Shown piece by piece: positions 25,408 to 32,730 of a DNA stretch of 40,819 nt. The notes below the pieces were generated by a model. It saw nothing but the letters and a program-made list of their open reading frames with translations, had not been told where the DNA came from and searched no databases. This DNA comes from Clostridia bacterium. GTDB taxonomy: Bacteria > Bacillota > Clostridia > Oscillospirales > CAG-382. Within the stretch, counting starts at the first letter, position 1. The number at the start of each line of letters is the position of its first letter. The stretch is taken from positions 1-40,819 of the forward strand of contig JAFXDO010000062.1 in the NCBI GenBank assembly GCA_017563195.1, read 5' to 3'. A program made the position numbers and the translations under genes.

Positions 25408-26008
25408 TGTATTTTTTGAAATCCTCACAAAGTTTTGAGAAGGCGTATTGCGCGATTTCGTGTGAGTTGGGATGCTCCGAAAACGTAGAATATTCCTCGT
25501 GCGGAATCGGCTTACCGATATACACGTGCACCTTGCGGAAGAGCATCGGCTTTTTACGCTTGCCGTAGCATATGGTCACGGGAAGCATCGTCGCCTTGGT
25601 GCGGGTCGCCATAAGACCCATTCCCGCGAGCGCGTCCTCTGCCTTGGGGAAATCCTGCGGAATCCGCGTTCCCTCGGGATAGATGCCGACGTTGTTGCCC
25701 TCCTTGATGATCTCACAGGTACGGCGAAGAGCCGCCATATCCGATTCGCCGCGCTTGATGGGAACAACGTTGCACCATCTGAAGAGCCATCTCATAAATC
25801 GGTTGCTTTCAAGATCGCTCTTTGCGACGAAATACAGCGACTGCTTGACGGCGCAAGCCGTCAGAAGCACGTCTGCGAGGGAGGTGTGGTTGGAAAAGAC
25901 GATCATTCCGCCCTGCGAGGGCTCGTTTTCCCTGCCGTGATATTCGACACGGTAGGCAAGCTTGACCCAGACGCTCACTACGGCGCGAACAAATCTGTAT
26001 CCGCTCAT
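25400..26008 (-). CDS. plsC: 1-acyl-sn-glycerol-3-phosphate acyltransferase
   Basis: This 202-residue membrane-associated enzyme adds the second acyl chain to lysophosphatidic acid, giving phosphatidic acid for phospholipid synthesis. FSNHTSLADVLL contains the catalytic H-x4-D motif and GIYPEGTR is the substrate-binding motif. An N-terminal hydrophobic stretch (about 8-18) suits membrane attachment. Its start overlaps cmk by 4 bases and its end overlaps ispH by 8. The order cmk-plsC-ispH/rpsA is a conserved arrangement in Clostridia. Confidence 0.94.
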   Translation of the reverse strand: MSGYRFVRAVVSVWVKLAYRVEYHGRENEPSQGGMIVFSNHTSLADVLLTACAVKQSLYFVAKSDLESNRFMRWLFRWCNVVPIKRGESDMAALRRTCEIIKEGNNVGIYPEGTRIPQDFPKAEDALAGMGLMATRTKATMLPVTICYGKRKKPMLFRKVHVYIGKPIPHEEYSTFSEHPNSHEIAQYAFSKLCEDFKKYNG

Positions 26009-26685
26009 TTCCTGTAGACCTTATCTATAATTTCAACCGCGCTGTTTACAGTTTCCTCGATATCCATACCCGAATTGTCAAACATTATGGCGTCCTCTGC
26101 GGGGATGGCAGGTGCGATCTTGCGTCCGCTGTCGTTAGCGTCGCGCCACTTCATATCGTTAAGCACCGACTCGTAATCGGTTTCAACACCCTTTTCGCAA
26201 AGCTCGGCATATCTGCGCTTCGCACGCGCCTCGATGGATGCCGTGACGAAAAGCTTGACCTGAGCGTCGGGAAGGATGACGGTGCCGATATCGCGGCCGT
26301 CCATTATCACGTTGTTTTCGCGTGCGATCGAGCGCTGCGTTTCAAGCAAAAACGCACGTACCTCAGGAATCTTCGAAACGTCGGATGCGTATTTCGAGAT
26401 TTCGGGGGTGCGGATCTCGTCGCCGATAAGAGTACCGCCGAGGTAAACCCTTCCGCCGCCGTCGACAAGCTTCATTTCGATCCTTATTTCGGGCAGGCAG
26501 GCGATGATCGCGTCAACGTCGTCGGACGCAATGCCGCGGCGCGCAACGAAAAGCCCGATCGTGCGATATAACGCTCCGGTATCGATATAGACAAAGCCGT
26601 ATTTTTTGGCGAGGTTCTTCGCCAGCGTGCTTTTGCCCGAGCCCGAGGGCCCGTCCAGAGCTATTTTGAACGTATTGTTGACCAT
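26005..26685 (-). CDS. cmk: Cytidylate kinase
   Basis: This 226-residue enzyme phosphorylates CMP and dCMP with ATP. The P-loop GPSGSGKST is at residues 12-20, followed by FVYIDTGALYRTIG (nucleotide-monophosphate site). MDGRDIGTVILPDA and RAKRRYAEL are the other diagnostic segments. The length is normal. The leader is short: the TATAAT box ends only about 20 bases before the ATG, and the RBS (TGGTGAT) is modest. It opens the operon with plsC and ispH/rpsA. Confidence 0.95.
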   Translation of the reverse strand: MVNNTFKIALDGPSGSGKSTLAKNLAKKYGFVYIDTGALYRTIGLFVARRGIASDDVDAIIACLPEIRIEMKLVDGGGRVYLGGTLIGDEIRTPEISKYASDVSKIPEVRAFLLETQRSIARENNVIMDGRDIGTVILPDAQVKLFVTASIEARAKRRYAELCEKGVETDYESVLNDMKWRDANDSGRKIAPAIPAEDAIMFDNSGMDIEETVNSAVEIIDKVYRK

Positions 26686-26704
26686 AAAATATCACCAAGA
26701 TACG

Positions 26705-26733
26705 ATTATACATTGTTTTTGAGAATTTTTCAA
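26705..26733 (-). promoter_or_regulatory. Sigma-A promoter of the cmk operon
   Basis: On the minus strand, TTGAAA (26728-26733) and TATAAT (26705-26710) are separated by 17 bases within AT-rich DNA. Confidence 0.85.
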
Positions 26734-26805
26734 TAGCTTTTTTAAAAATAAAACAGCTTTTACAATTTATTTATATATTCGGCAAAAAATACAGGCACGA
26801 CTTAC

Positions 26806-26834
26806 TTGACAGAACCGATGTAAGAGTGTATAAT
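26806..26834 (+). promoter_or_regulatory. Consensus promoter of the first discoidin lipoprotein gene
   Basis: TTGACA (26806-26811) and TATAAT (26829-26834) match the sigma-A consensus exactly with a 17-base spacer, about 45 bases before the ATG. Confidence 0.9.
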
Positions 26835-26879
26835 GTCACAAAGGCTATATGCCGACAAAATTTAAAGGAGAAAAGTGAA

Positions 26880-27656
26880 ATGAAGAAATTATCCTTAATT
26901 CTCGCACTTATGCTCGTTCTCTCCTGCGCTATTCTCGCGGCTTGCGGCGGCGATGAAGAAAGCTCTGCAGCAGATTCGAGCGCAGCTTCCTCCGAAGCAG
27001 TTTCCTCCGAAGCAGCTTCCTCCGAAGCATCCTCTGAGGCTGACGAAAGCGACGCATCCTCCGATGCAGCTTCCTCCGACGCTGAATCCGGCGACGTATC
27101 CGACGACTCGAGTGCTCCCGCAGTTGATGCAGGCACCGACAACCTCGCACTTGGCGCAACCTACACCGCTTCCGAGCAGTTCAAGCAGGGCGGCGCAGAC
27201 GTACAGTGGGGCTGGGACGACAACGCTCCCTATGCATATCCCGACGAAGAGGGCAAGACCCTTACCGACGGTGCAAAGCCTGCTGACTCCGCAGACTACC
27301 TCGCAGCTGAATGGGCTGGCTGGACCGGCGTACATCCCAACTATGCTAACGACGGTTACATCTGGATCACTCTCGACCTCGGCGAAACCAAGGATATCGC
27401 TAAGTTCGATATCTGGTACGGCACTCAGGTACTCGGCAACGGTATCGGCGCTCCTCAGTCCATCGAAGCTCTCGTTTCCGATGACGGCGAAACCTGGTCC
27501 TCCGTTGGATCCGGCACTCCCGCAAACAGCGACAGCGTTCTCAACGAATGCGTTTCCATCGAAGGCGCAGCTTCCGGCAGATACGTTCAGATCCGTGTAG
27601 TATCCGCTAACTGGGTATTCCTTTCCGAAATCGAAATCTACGCTCCCGCTGAATAA
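26880..27656 (+). CDS. Discoidin-domain lipoprotein, copy 1
   Basis: This 258-residue lipoprotein has a signal peptide with lipobox LAAC, a ~60-residue low-complexity linker of Ser, Ala, Glu and Asp, and a C-terminal domain (about 90-258) resembling the F5/8 type C/discoidin galactose-binding fold: ITLDLGETKDIAKFDIWYG near its centre and the ending GRYVQIRVVSANWVFLSEIEIYA. That fold usually binds glycans. ATG 26880 was chosen because AAGGAG lies just before it. It is the first of three tandem paralogues, each a separate transcription unit. Ligand unknown. Confidence 0.85.
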   Translation: MKKLSLILALMLVLSCAILAACGGDEESSAADSSAASSEAVSSEAASSEASSEADESDASSDAASSDAESGDVSDDSSAPAVDAGTDNLALGATYTASEQFKQGGADVQWGWDDNAPYAYPDEEGKTLTDGAKPADSADYLAAEWAGWTGVHPNYANDGYIWITLDLGETKDIAKFDIWYGTQVLGNGIGAPQSIEALVSDDGETWSSVGSGTPANSDSVLNECVSIEGAASGRYVQIRVVSANWVFLSEIEIYAPAE

Positions 27657-27668
27657 TCAAACGGCATC

Positions 27669-27697
27669 AAAAGAAGTCCTTCGGGGCTTCTTTTTTT
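27669..27697 (+). terminator. Terminator after lipoprotein copy 1
   Basis: AAAAGAAGTCC-TTCG-GGGCTTCTTTT hairpin with a stable UUCG loop and a T-run; the next promoter begins three bases later. Confidence 0.9.
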
Positions 27698-27699
27698 GC

Positions 27700-27728
27700 T
27701 TGACAGAAGCAACTTGATGCGTTATAAT
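27700..27728 (+). promoter_or_regulatory. Consensus promoter of lipoprotein copy 2
   Basis: TTGACA (27700-27705) and TATAAT (27723-27728) with a 17-base spacer, directly after the previous terminator. Confidence 0.9.
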
Positions 27729-27762
27729 GTACCCGTCAAAAAACCCGAAAAGGAGAACAAAC

Positions 27763-27971
27763 ATGAAAAAATTATCTTTGATCCTCGCGCTTATGCTCGT
27801 TCTTTCCTGCGCGCTGTTCGCAGCTTGCGGCGGTGATGAAGAAAGCTCCGCGGCAGATTCGAGTGCAGCCTCCTCCGAAGCGGCTTCCTCCGACGTTGAA
27901 TCGAGCGAAGCTTCCTCCGAAGCAGCCTCCTCCGACGTTGAGTCGAGCGAAGTATCCGACGACTCGAGCGC
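27763..27971 (+). repeat. 209-base direct repeat, unit 1 of 2 (unit 2 at 28627-28835)
   Basis: The units encode the signal peptide, lipobox and Ser-rich linker of lipoprotein copies 2 and 3. By eye they differ at about four positions, all silent, with no gaps; similarity ends abruptly at the next codons. Offset is 864 bases. Confidence 0.9.
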
Positions 27972-28506
27972 TCCCGCACTTGACGCAGGCGACAACATAG
28001 CATCCGGCAAGGCTTACACCACCTCGGAGCTCTTCCGTCAGGACGACTCCTGGCAGTGGAACCCCGATTCCCCCATCGCTTATCCCGATGAGGACGGCAA
28101 GTCCATGACCGACGGCATCCTCGCACCCGAAGGCGCAAGCTACGACAACGCAGCTTGGGCAGGCTTCCACAGCCAGGGTCCCGACTACCTTGCAAACGGC
28201 TATGACAACATCACCGTTGACCTCGGCGCAAGCTCGGATATGGTCAAGTTCGCTGTGAACATCGCAACCACCGCTACCGGCGCAGGCGGTCCTCAGACCG
28301 TTGAGATCTACGTTTCCGCTGACGGCGAAAACTGGGGCGACGCTGTTGCTACCATCACCGCGCTCAATCCCGCAGACGCTATGACCGAGTACCTCACCGC
28401 AGAGCTTTCCGAAGCTGTATCGGGTCAGTACGTTCAGTTCCGCCTTTACACCACCGGCTACTGGATGCACATCGCAGAGGTTGAGGTTTACGCTCCCGCC
28501 GCTTAA
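27763..28506 (+). CDS. Discoidin-domain lipoprotein, copy 2
   Basis: This 247-residue lipoprotein has the same plan as its neighbours: signal peptide with lipobox FAAC, acidic Ser-rich linker (about 27-75) and a discoidin-like domain with ITVDLGASSDMVKFAVNI and the closing GQYVQFRLYTTGYWMHIAEVEVYA. AGGAG precedes the ATG at 27763. Its first 209 bases are almost identical to those of copy 3, while the binding domains differ strongly, suggesting exchange of the export/linker module with diversification of the ligand-binding part. Confidence 0.85.
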   Translation: MKKLSLILALMLVLSCALFAACGGDEESSAADSSAASSEAASSDVESSEASSEAASSDVESSEVSDDSSAPALDAGDNIASGKAYTTSELFRQDDSWQWNPDSPIAYPDEDGKSMTDGILAPEGASYDNAAWAGFHSQGPDYLANGYDNITVDLGASSDMVKFAVNIATTATGAGGPQTVEIYVSADGENWGDAVATITALNPADAMTEYLTAELSEAVSGQYVQFRLYTTGYWMHIAEVEVYAPAA

Positions 28507-28522
28507 TCAGGCAAAAAGAATC

Positions 28523-28549
28523 AAGAGGCTCGTTTCGAGCCTCTTTTTT
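28523..28549 (+). terminator. Terminator after lipoprotein copy 2
   Basis: AAGAGGCTCG-TTT-CGAGCCTCTT hairpin (10 bp) ending in a run of six T. Confidence 0.92.
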
Positions 28550-28554
28550 CGCTA

Positions 28555-28584
28555 TTGACAGATCGGGTATATATGTTATATAAT
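28555..28584 (+). promoter_or_regulatory. Promoter of lipoprotein copy 3
   Basis: TTGACA (28555-28560) and TATAAT (28579-28584) with an 18-base spacer, six bases after the preceding T-run. Confidence 0.85.
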
Positions 28585-28626
28585 AAGACAAAGCGAAACG
28601 CTTATAATAAGAAAAGGAGAAAAACC

Positions 28627-28835
28627 ATGAAGAAATTATCTTTGATCCTCGCGCTTATGCTCGTTCTTTCCTGCGCGCTGTTCGCAGCTTGCGGCGGCGA
28701 TGAAGAAAGCTCCGCGGCAGATTCGAGCGCAGCCTCCTCCGAAGCGGCTTCCTCCGACGTTGAATCGAGCGAAGCTTCCTCCGAAGCAGCGTCCTCCGAC
28801 GTTGAGTCGAGCGAAGTATCCGACGACTCGAGCGC
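28627..28835 (+). repeat. 209-base direct repeat, unit 2 of 2
   Basis: Second copy of the signal-peptide/linker module described at 27763-27971. Confidence 0.9.
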
Positions 28836-29406
28836 AGCAGACGATTCGAGCGTAGCAGACGACTCCTCCTCCGATGAATCGGATCCCGTTCAGGGCGACG
28901 CAGCTACCGACCTTAAGGGCGAAAACGTAGCACGCGGCAAGAACTACACCGGCGGCGACCCTGCAGTCACCGACGCAAACGGCTCCACCTCGAACTATAC
29001 CGCAAACCTCACCGACGGTGCAGCTAACAACGTTGGCGCATACGACAACACCTGGTTTGCGCTTTGGTACAATCCGGATGCATCGGTTGCAAGCAATAAC
29101 GCACCCAACGGCGTCGGCACCATCGTTATCGACCTTGAGAAAAAGGTTGAAGACATCAACGCTATCAGAGTTAACCTTTACAACGCAAACGCATCGGGCA
29201 TCGTTGCGGCTAAGAGCATCGTCGCATACGTTTCCGACGACAACTCCACCTGGACCGAGCTCGGCGCACTCGTGCTCCCCACCGGTAATGATCCCGACTG
29301 GGCATCCATCGCTCTTGACGGCGCTGCAGGTCAGTACGTAAAGCTTGAGATCACCGTCGGCGGCACCTGGACCTTCCTTAACGAGATCGAGGTTTACGCA
29401 GACTGA
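28627..29406 (+). CDS. Discoidin-domain lipoprotein, copy 3
   Basis: This 259-residue lipoprotein has lipobox FAAC, a longer Ser/Asp linker than copy 2 (extended by repeats of ADDSSV type), and a C-terminal discoidin-like domain with TIVIDLEKKVEDINAIRVNL and the ending GQYVKLEITVGGTWTFLNEIEVYA. AAAGGAG precedes the ATG at 28627. The opening of its domain (VARGKNYTGG) matches the common discoidin start. It probably displays a carbohydrate-binding domain at the cell surface; the ligand is unknown. Confidence 0.85.
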   Translation: MKKLSLILALMLVLSCALFAACGGDEESSAADSSAASSEAASSDVESSEASSEAASSDVESSEVSDDSSAADDSSVADDSSSDESDPVQGDAATDLKGENVARGKNYTGGDPAVTDANGSTSNYTANLTDGAANNVGAYDNTWFALWYNPDASVASNNAPNGVGTIVIDLEKKVEDINAIRVNLYNANASGIVAAKSIVAYVSDDNSTWTELGALVLPTGNDPDWASIALDGAAGQYVKLEITVGGTWTFLNEIEVYAD

Positions 29407-29424
29407 TTTTGGTTCTCAGAATTC

Positions 29425-29455
29425 GAGGCTTCCGCACGGAAGCCTCTCTTTTTAT
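29425..29455 (+). terminator. Terminator after lipoprotein copy 3
   Basis: GAGGCTTCCG / CGGAAGCCTC stem (9-10 bp, very small loop) followed by TCTTTTTATT. Confidence 0.88.
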
Positions 29456-29456
29456 T

Positions 29457-29487
29457 GAAAAAGAGGCGCTTCAGAGCACCTCTTTTT
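29457..29487 (-). terminator. Terminator after the XRE regulator gene
   Basis: AAGAGGTGCT-CTGA-AGCGCCTCTT hairpin on the minus strand with one mismatch, ending in TTTTT; three bases after the gene's stop. Confidence 0.8.
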
Positions 29488-29490
29488 TCA

Positions 29491-29700
29491 TTATTCGTCG
29501 CGTTTGAATTCAAGAATATCGCCGGGCTGACAGTCGAGCACGTCGCATATCGCCTCGAGCGTCGAAAAGCGTATCGCGCTGACCTTGCCGGTTTTAAGCT
29601 TCGACAGGTTGACGTTCGCAACGCCGACCTTCTGCGAAAGCTCGTTAAGCGATATCTTTCTGTCCGCCATAACGCGGTCAAGACGTAAGATTATTGCCAT
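29491..29700 (-). CDS. Small XRE-family regulator (YozG-like)
   Basis: This 69-residue protein is almost entirely a helix-turn-helix domain of the Cro/CI type: SLNELSQKVGVANVNLSKLKTGKVSAIRFSTLEAI, closing with CDVLDCQPGDILEF. Small XRE proteins of this subtype are usually encoded beside DUF2975 membrane proteins (YozG/YoaS in Bacillus subtilis), exactly as here: it starts 10 bases after the DUF2975 gene stop with GAGGTG before the ATG. It probably controls its own operon; a perfect inverted repeat at the promoter is a candidate site. Confidence 0.9.
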   Translation of the reverse strand: MAIILRLDRVMADRKISLNELSQKVGVANVNLSKLKTGKVSAIRFSTLEAICDVLDCQPGDILEFKRDE

Positions 29701-29710
29701 TTTTCACCTC

Positions 29711-30310
29711 TTAAAGCGTTTCGTCTACCTGAGACTGAAGCTCACAGCCGTAGCCGAACACGTAAGAAAGCAGGTAAATGACCGCCGCATATACGACGCA
29801 GGTGCCGTCGATATCAAAGGTGTAGGAATGCGCGGTAACCGCAACAGAATCGAAAAGCGCCGAAATATCGAAGCAGGAGATCATAAGCATATTACCTGCA
29901 ACCGCAAGCACCTCGCTTACGAGCCCGCCGATCAAAACGTAAAGTGCAAGCTCCTTTATCGCCTTACAAACCGCTTCGTCGAAGACCCTGCCCTCCTTCA
30001 TGGGCGCGATAAGCTTTCTGAGAACCTTCACAAGAAACAGCGAAATAACGAACTGAGCCGAGAGTATCAGCGCCGCAACCGCGAGCGACATAGTCGCATT
30101 TTCGATCTTTTGAAGCTCTGCATCCGCGACCGTCAGCTCCAAAACACCAAGCTCCAGCTTCGTATCGATCTCGCCGATCTCGACCCCGTCTATGCCGATA
30201 AAGCCGATGACCGACAGCGCAAGCATAACGATAGCGACAACAGTAAATGCGATTCCGATTGCCGAAAGCCCTTTATCGAGGATCTTCATATACCTTTTAA
30301 ACTTTTCCAT
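29711..30310 (-). CDS. DUF2975-family membrane protein (YoaS-like)
   Basis: This 199-residue integral membrane protein has four predicted transmembrane segments (about 17-38, 73-95, 116-140 and 160-182). RVFDEAVCKAIKELALYVLIGG is the conserved DUF2975 block between TM2 and TM3. The family function is unknown; the constant pairing with a small XRE regulator suggests a sensing or regulated membrane component. AAGGAGAT precedes the ATG. It is the first gene of a two-gene operon with its own promoter. Confidence 0.87.
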   Translation of the reverse strand: MEKFKRYMKILDKGLSAIGIAFTVVAIVMLALSVIGFIGIDGVEIGEIDTKLELGVLELTVADAELQKIENATMSLAVAALILSAQFVISLFLVKVLRKLIAPMKEGRVFDEAVCKAIKELALYVLIGGLVSEVLAVAGNMLMISCFDISALFDSVAVTAHSYTFDIDGTCVVYAAVIYLLSYVFGYGCELQSQVDETL

Positions 30311-30339
30311 AACAATATCTCCTTGTTGTTTGTGCGGCT

Positions 30340-30368
30340 ATTATATCACAAGGTTTTGCGTTTGTCAA
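30340..30368 (-). promoter_or_regulatory. Consensus promoter of the DUF2975/XRE operon
   Basis: On the minus strand, TTGACA (30363-30368) and TATAAT (30340-30345) are perfect with a 17-base spacer. Confidence 0.9.
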
Positions 30369-30375
30369 CTATTTT

Positions 30376-30392
30376 TTAACGTTTATCGTTAA
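30376..30392. promoter_or_regulatory. Inverted repeat TTAACG-N5-CGTTAA upstream of -35
   Basis: A perfect 6+6 inverted repeat lies seven bases upstream of the -35 box. It is a candidate binding site for the XRE regulator of the operon, in a position more typical of activation than of blocking. Confidence 0.45.
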
Positions 30393-30420
30393 TTTTTTTA
30401 TTTTATCGAAAAAACACAAA

Positions 30421-30446
30421 GAGCAGGAGCGTGCAAGCCCCTGCCC
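30421..30446 (-). terminator. Terminator of the MATE operon
   Basis: On the minus strand, GGGCAGGGGC-TTGCAC-GCTCCTGCTC folds with G-U wobbles into a 10-bp stem, followed by TTTGTGTTTTTT. Confidence 0.8.
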
Positions 30447-30451
30447 TTATA

Positions 30452-31783
30452 TCAATAATATTGGTATTTACGTCGGTTAGCGACGACGAACACCGCGGTA
30501 ACGGCAACCGCCATGATCTCCGCGAACGAGATCGACCACCAGATGCCGTCGATGCCCCAAAGCATGGGCAGGAGCAGCACCGCAGCGATCTGGAAGACGA
30601 GCGTGCGCAGAAAGGATATCGCCGCAGATACGGGACCGTTGTTGAGTGCGGTAAAAAAGGATGAGCCGAATATCGCAAAGCCCGCAAAAAGGAAGGAAAA
30701 GGAAAATATCCTGAACGCGTTTTCGGTTATGGCGAGCAGCTCTGCATCGTAGCCAACGAAGATGACCGACAGCGGACGTGCAAGCAGGAGGGAAAGCAGC
30801 AGCATTCCGACCGAGCACACTCCGACGAGCCGAATGCTCTTTTTGAGGAGGCTTTTAAGCTCGTCGCTGTTTTTTGCGCCGTAGTGGTAGCCGATTATCG
30901 GAGCCGTACCGACCGAATAGCCTATATATGCGGCGAGGAAGATCATATTTACGTACATCAGCACGCAGTATGCCGCAACTCCGTTTTCGCCGGCGATCCG
31001 TAACAGCTGATAGTTGTAAAGCATATTCACGGCGGACATCGAAACGTTGGTCATAAGCTCGCTTGAGCCATTGGTTATGCCCTTGACAAGCGACTTTGAG
31101 TCAAAGCTGAAGCGTCCGAGCCGAAGCAGGCTTGAGTTGGGGAGCCCAAAATAGATGAGAGGAATATATCCGCCTATCATCTGGCTGATCGCAGTCGCCC
31201 ACGCCGCTCCCGCAAGCCCCCATTCGAAAACGGCGACGAAAAGCGCGTCCAACGCCATGTTGGTAACGCCTGCCGCAACAGTCATCCAAAGACCGAGCCG
31301 GGGCTTTTCCGCGGTGATGAACAGCCCCTGAAACTCAAACTGAAGCAGTAACGCGGGAAGCGAAACGAGGAATATCCTGCCGTAAAGCAGACAATGCTCG
31401 CGCATCGCCTCGCTCGCGCCGAGAAGGTCAACGATATCCTCGAGAAAAAGCTCGCCCAAAAGCATCAGCACGACACCGACCGCGATCGATATATAGATGA
31501 ACATCGAAAAAAGCGAATTTGCCTTCTTTTCGTTCTTTTCGCCGAGAGTTTTTGCAATAAGCGCGCCGCCGCCCGTGCCGAACATAAACCCGAACGAGCC
31601 GAGTATCATCAAAAAGGGATAGATATAGTTCAGCGCCGCAAACGGGGTCGGACCTACGTAGTTGGACACGAAATAGCCGTCGACAACTCCGTATATCGAC
31701 GTGAATATCATCATCACGATCGACGGCAGAGTGAATTTTAACAGTTTTTTATAGGTGAAGTGCTCAAAAAGATGTATTCTCAT
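30452..31783 (-). CDS. MATE family efflux transporter
   Basis: This 443-residue protein has twelve predicted transmembrane helices in two homologous halves, as in the MATE family, which exports cationic drugs or metabolites in exchange for Na+ or H+. YGVVDGYFVSNYVGPTPFAALN (TM1-2), the GTGGGALIAKTLGEKNEKKA loop and GITNGSSELMTNVSMSAVNMLYN in the second half are typical. The start overlaps the preceding small gene by one base (TAATG), so translation is coupled. No substrate can be assigned. Confidence 0.92.
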   Translation of the reverse strand: MRIHLFEHFTYKKLLKFTLPSIVMMIFTSIYGVVDGYFVSNYVGPTPFAALNYIYPFLMILGSFGFMFGTGGGALIAKTLGEKNEKKANSLFSMFIYISIAVGVVLMLLGELFLEDIVDLLGASEAMREHCLLYGRIFLVSLPALLLQFEFQGLFITAEKPRLGLWMTVAAGVTNMALDALFVAVFEWGLAGAAWATAISQMIGGYIPLIYFGLPNSSLLRLGRFSFDSKSLVKGITNGSSELMTNVSMSAVNMLYNYQLLRIAGENGVAAYCVLMYVNMIFLAAYIGYSVGTAPIIGYHYGAKNSDELKSLLKKSIRLVGVCSVGMLLLSLLLARPLSVIFVGYDAELLAITENAFRIFSFSFLFAGFAIFGSSFFTALNNGPVSAAISFLRTLVFQIAAVLLLPMLWGIDGIWWSISFAEIMAVAVTAVFVVANRRKYQYY

Positions 31784-32088
31784 TATGCAAGGCTCGTAAG
31801 ATTATGCTTGTAAACAAGGCTCGGGGATTTTTCCTTCGGGAAGTAGACGGACGCCATCGTCGCACCGATCTTCGAGTTGTTATACTCATAGATGCCAACG
31901 GCACGCTTCCACTCGTTTTTGTCGTCCTCGTAGCTCGTTATTTCAACCACGACCGCCTCAACGACCAGCACGTCGTCACGCACACGCTCGTAGCGTTGAA
32001 TATCGAAAAACGCCGAAATCATCATAAGCGCGCCAATCGTTATTATCAACAGGCAAAGCCATATCGGCATTCCTCTTTTTCTCTTCAT
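31783..32088 (-). CDS. Small single-pass membrane protein (DUF3592-like)
   Basis: This 101-residue protein has a basic start, one transmembrane segment (about 10-28) and an outer beta-rich domain containing VVEAVVVEITSYEDDKN and the strand ATMASVYFPKEKSPSLVYK, a pattern similar to DUF3592. The role is unknown. It is the first gene of the operon with the MATE exporter. A weak GGGGAA precedes the ATG and a TTGATT-N17-TATAAT promoter lies upstream. Confidence 0.75.
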   Translation of the reverse strand: MKRKRGMPIWLCLLIITIGALMMISAFFDIQRYERVRDDVLVVEAVVVEITSYEDDKNEWKRAVGIYEYNNSKIGATMASVYFPKEKSPSLVYKHNLTSLA

Positions 32089-32119
32089 AATTTTCCCCTG
32101 AAACGTTCATATTTTCTTA

Positions 32120-32148
32120 ATTATACCCCACCGATACACATAAATCAA
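32120..32148 (-). promoter_or_regulatory. Promoter of the small membrane protein/MATE operon
   Basis: On the minus strand, TTGATT (32143-32148) and TATAAT (32120-32125) are separated by 17 bases. Confidence 0.8.
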
Positions 32149-32165
32149 TAGCAAACGCAAACAAA

Positions 32166-32194
32166 AACGAGGCGCTTTCGCGCCCCGTTTTCGC
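32166..32194 (-). terminator. Terminator of the small-protein operon
   Basis: On the minus strand, ACGGGGCGC-GAAA-GCGCCTCGT forms a GNRA-looped stem with one wobble and is followed by TTTTTG. The plus-strand version has an A-C mismatch. It lies over 200 bases from the stop of the gene at 32411, leaving a long 3' region. Confidence 0.65.
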
Positions 32195-32240
32195 TCTTCT
32201 TTGTTTTAAACACACACAATTTTTCTATAAGGAGATTTTT

Positions 32241-32309
32241 ATGAAAAAGGAATTTTTTATGAAACTCTTTATTATCAAACCCGTCCCCACACACAAAAGA
32301 CGGCTTTGA
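32241..32309 (+). CDS. Possible 22-residue peptide
   Basis: A short frame MKKEFFMKLFIIKPVPTHKR(RL) starts 7 bases after a very good AAGGAG on the plus strand. No clear promoter or terminator on that strand was seen, and it lies in the 322-base gap between two minus-strand operons. The rest of that gap holds only the MATE promoter and a minus-strand terminator. It may be a real small protein or chance. Confidence 0.25.
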   Translation: MKKEFFMKLFIIKPVPTHKRRL

Positions 32310-32410
32310 AGCTTTTGCCTTCATCGAAGCGTAGACGGCTTCGAATCGGGCGCCCTGTCGAGGGGAAGCTTTATATTGAACCGACCACTCACTTCCGCAG
32401 AAACACGGTA

Positions 32411-32716
32411 TTACATAAAGGGATTGCCCATATTCGACATATCTATATGATTTGTAAAGTCGGTATGAGCCTGCATCGCGTCGTTATGCGCCATCTCGTG
32501 AAGCTGCATCGCGTCGTTATGCGCCATCTCGTGAAGTCGTCTCGCTTCGTCGTGAAAGTCATACGAGCCGTTGATACCGAGCTGAGTGCCCGAGCCCGCC
32601 TTGCCCAAGCGTCTCAATTTAATGCTTCTTACGATATTGCTTGCGATCATGTAAAGCCACAGCAGAACACCTCCGAAGAAAACAACACACCAAATAACCG
32701 AAAATACGATTCCCAT
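32411..32716 (-). CDS. Small membrane protein with His-rich 11-residue repeats
   Basis: This 101-residue protein has an N-terminal transmembrane segment (about 3-28), a basic stop-transfer region (RSIKLRRLGK) and a cytoplasmic tail containing two identical 11-residue repeats, HEMAHNDAMQ-L and HEMAHNDAMQ-A, then HTDFTNHIDMSN. The regular His and Met spacing could bind metal ions; that is inference. GAGGTAA precedes the ATG. It lies 14 bases after a 59-residue gene behind a motif shared with the nearby sigma-factor operon, so it may be part of that regulon. No family recognised. Confidence 0.75.
   Translation of the reverse strand: MGIVFSVIWCVVFFGGVLLWLYMIASNIVRSIKLRRLGKAGSGTQLGINGSYDFHDEARRLHEMAHNDAMQLHEMAHNDAMQAHTDFTNHIDMSNMGNPFM
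32471..32536. repeat. Two identical 33-base tandem repeats
   Basis: Units 32471-32503 and 32504-32536 are identical at the DNA level and encode the two HEMAHNDAMQ repeats of the small membrane protein, implying a recent duplication. Confidence 0.9.
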
Positions 32717-32730
32717 TTTGTAATTACCTC

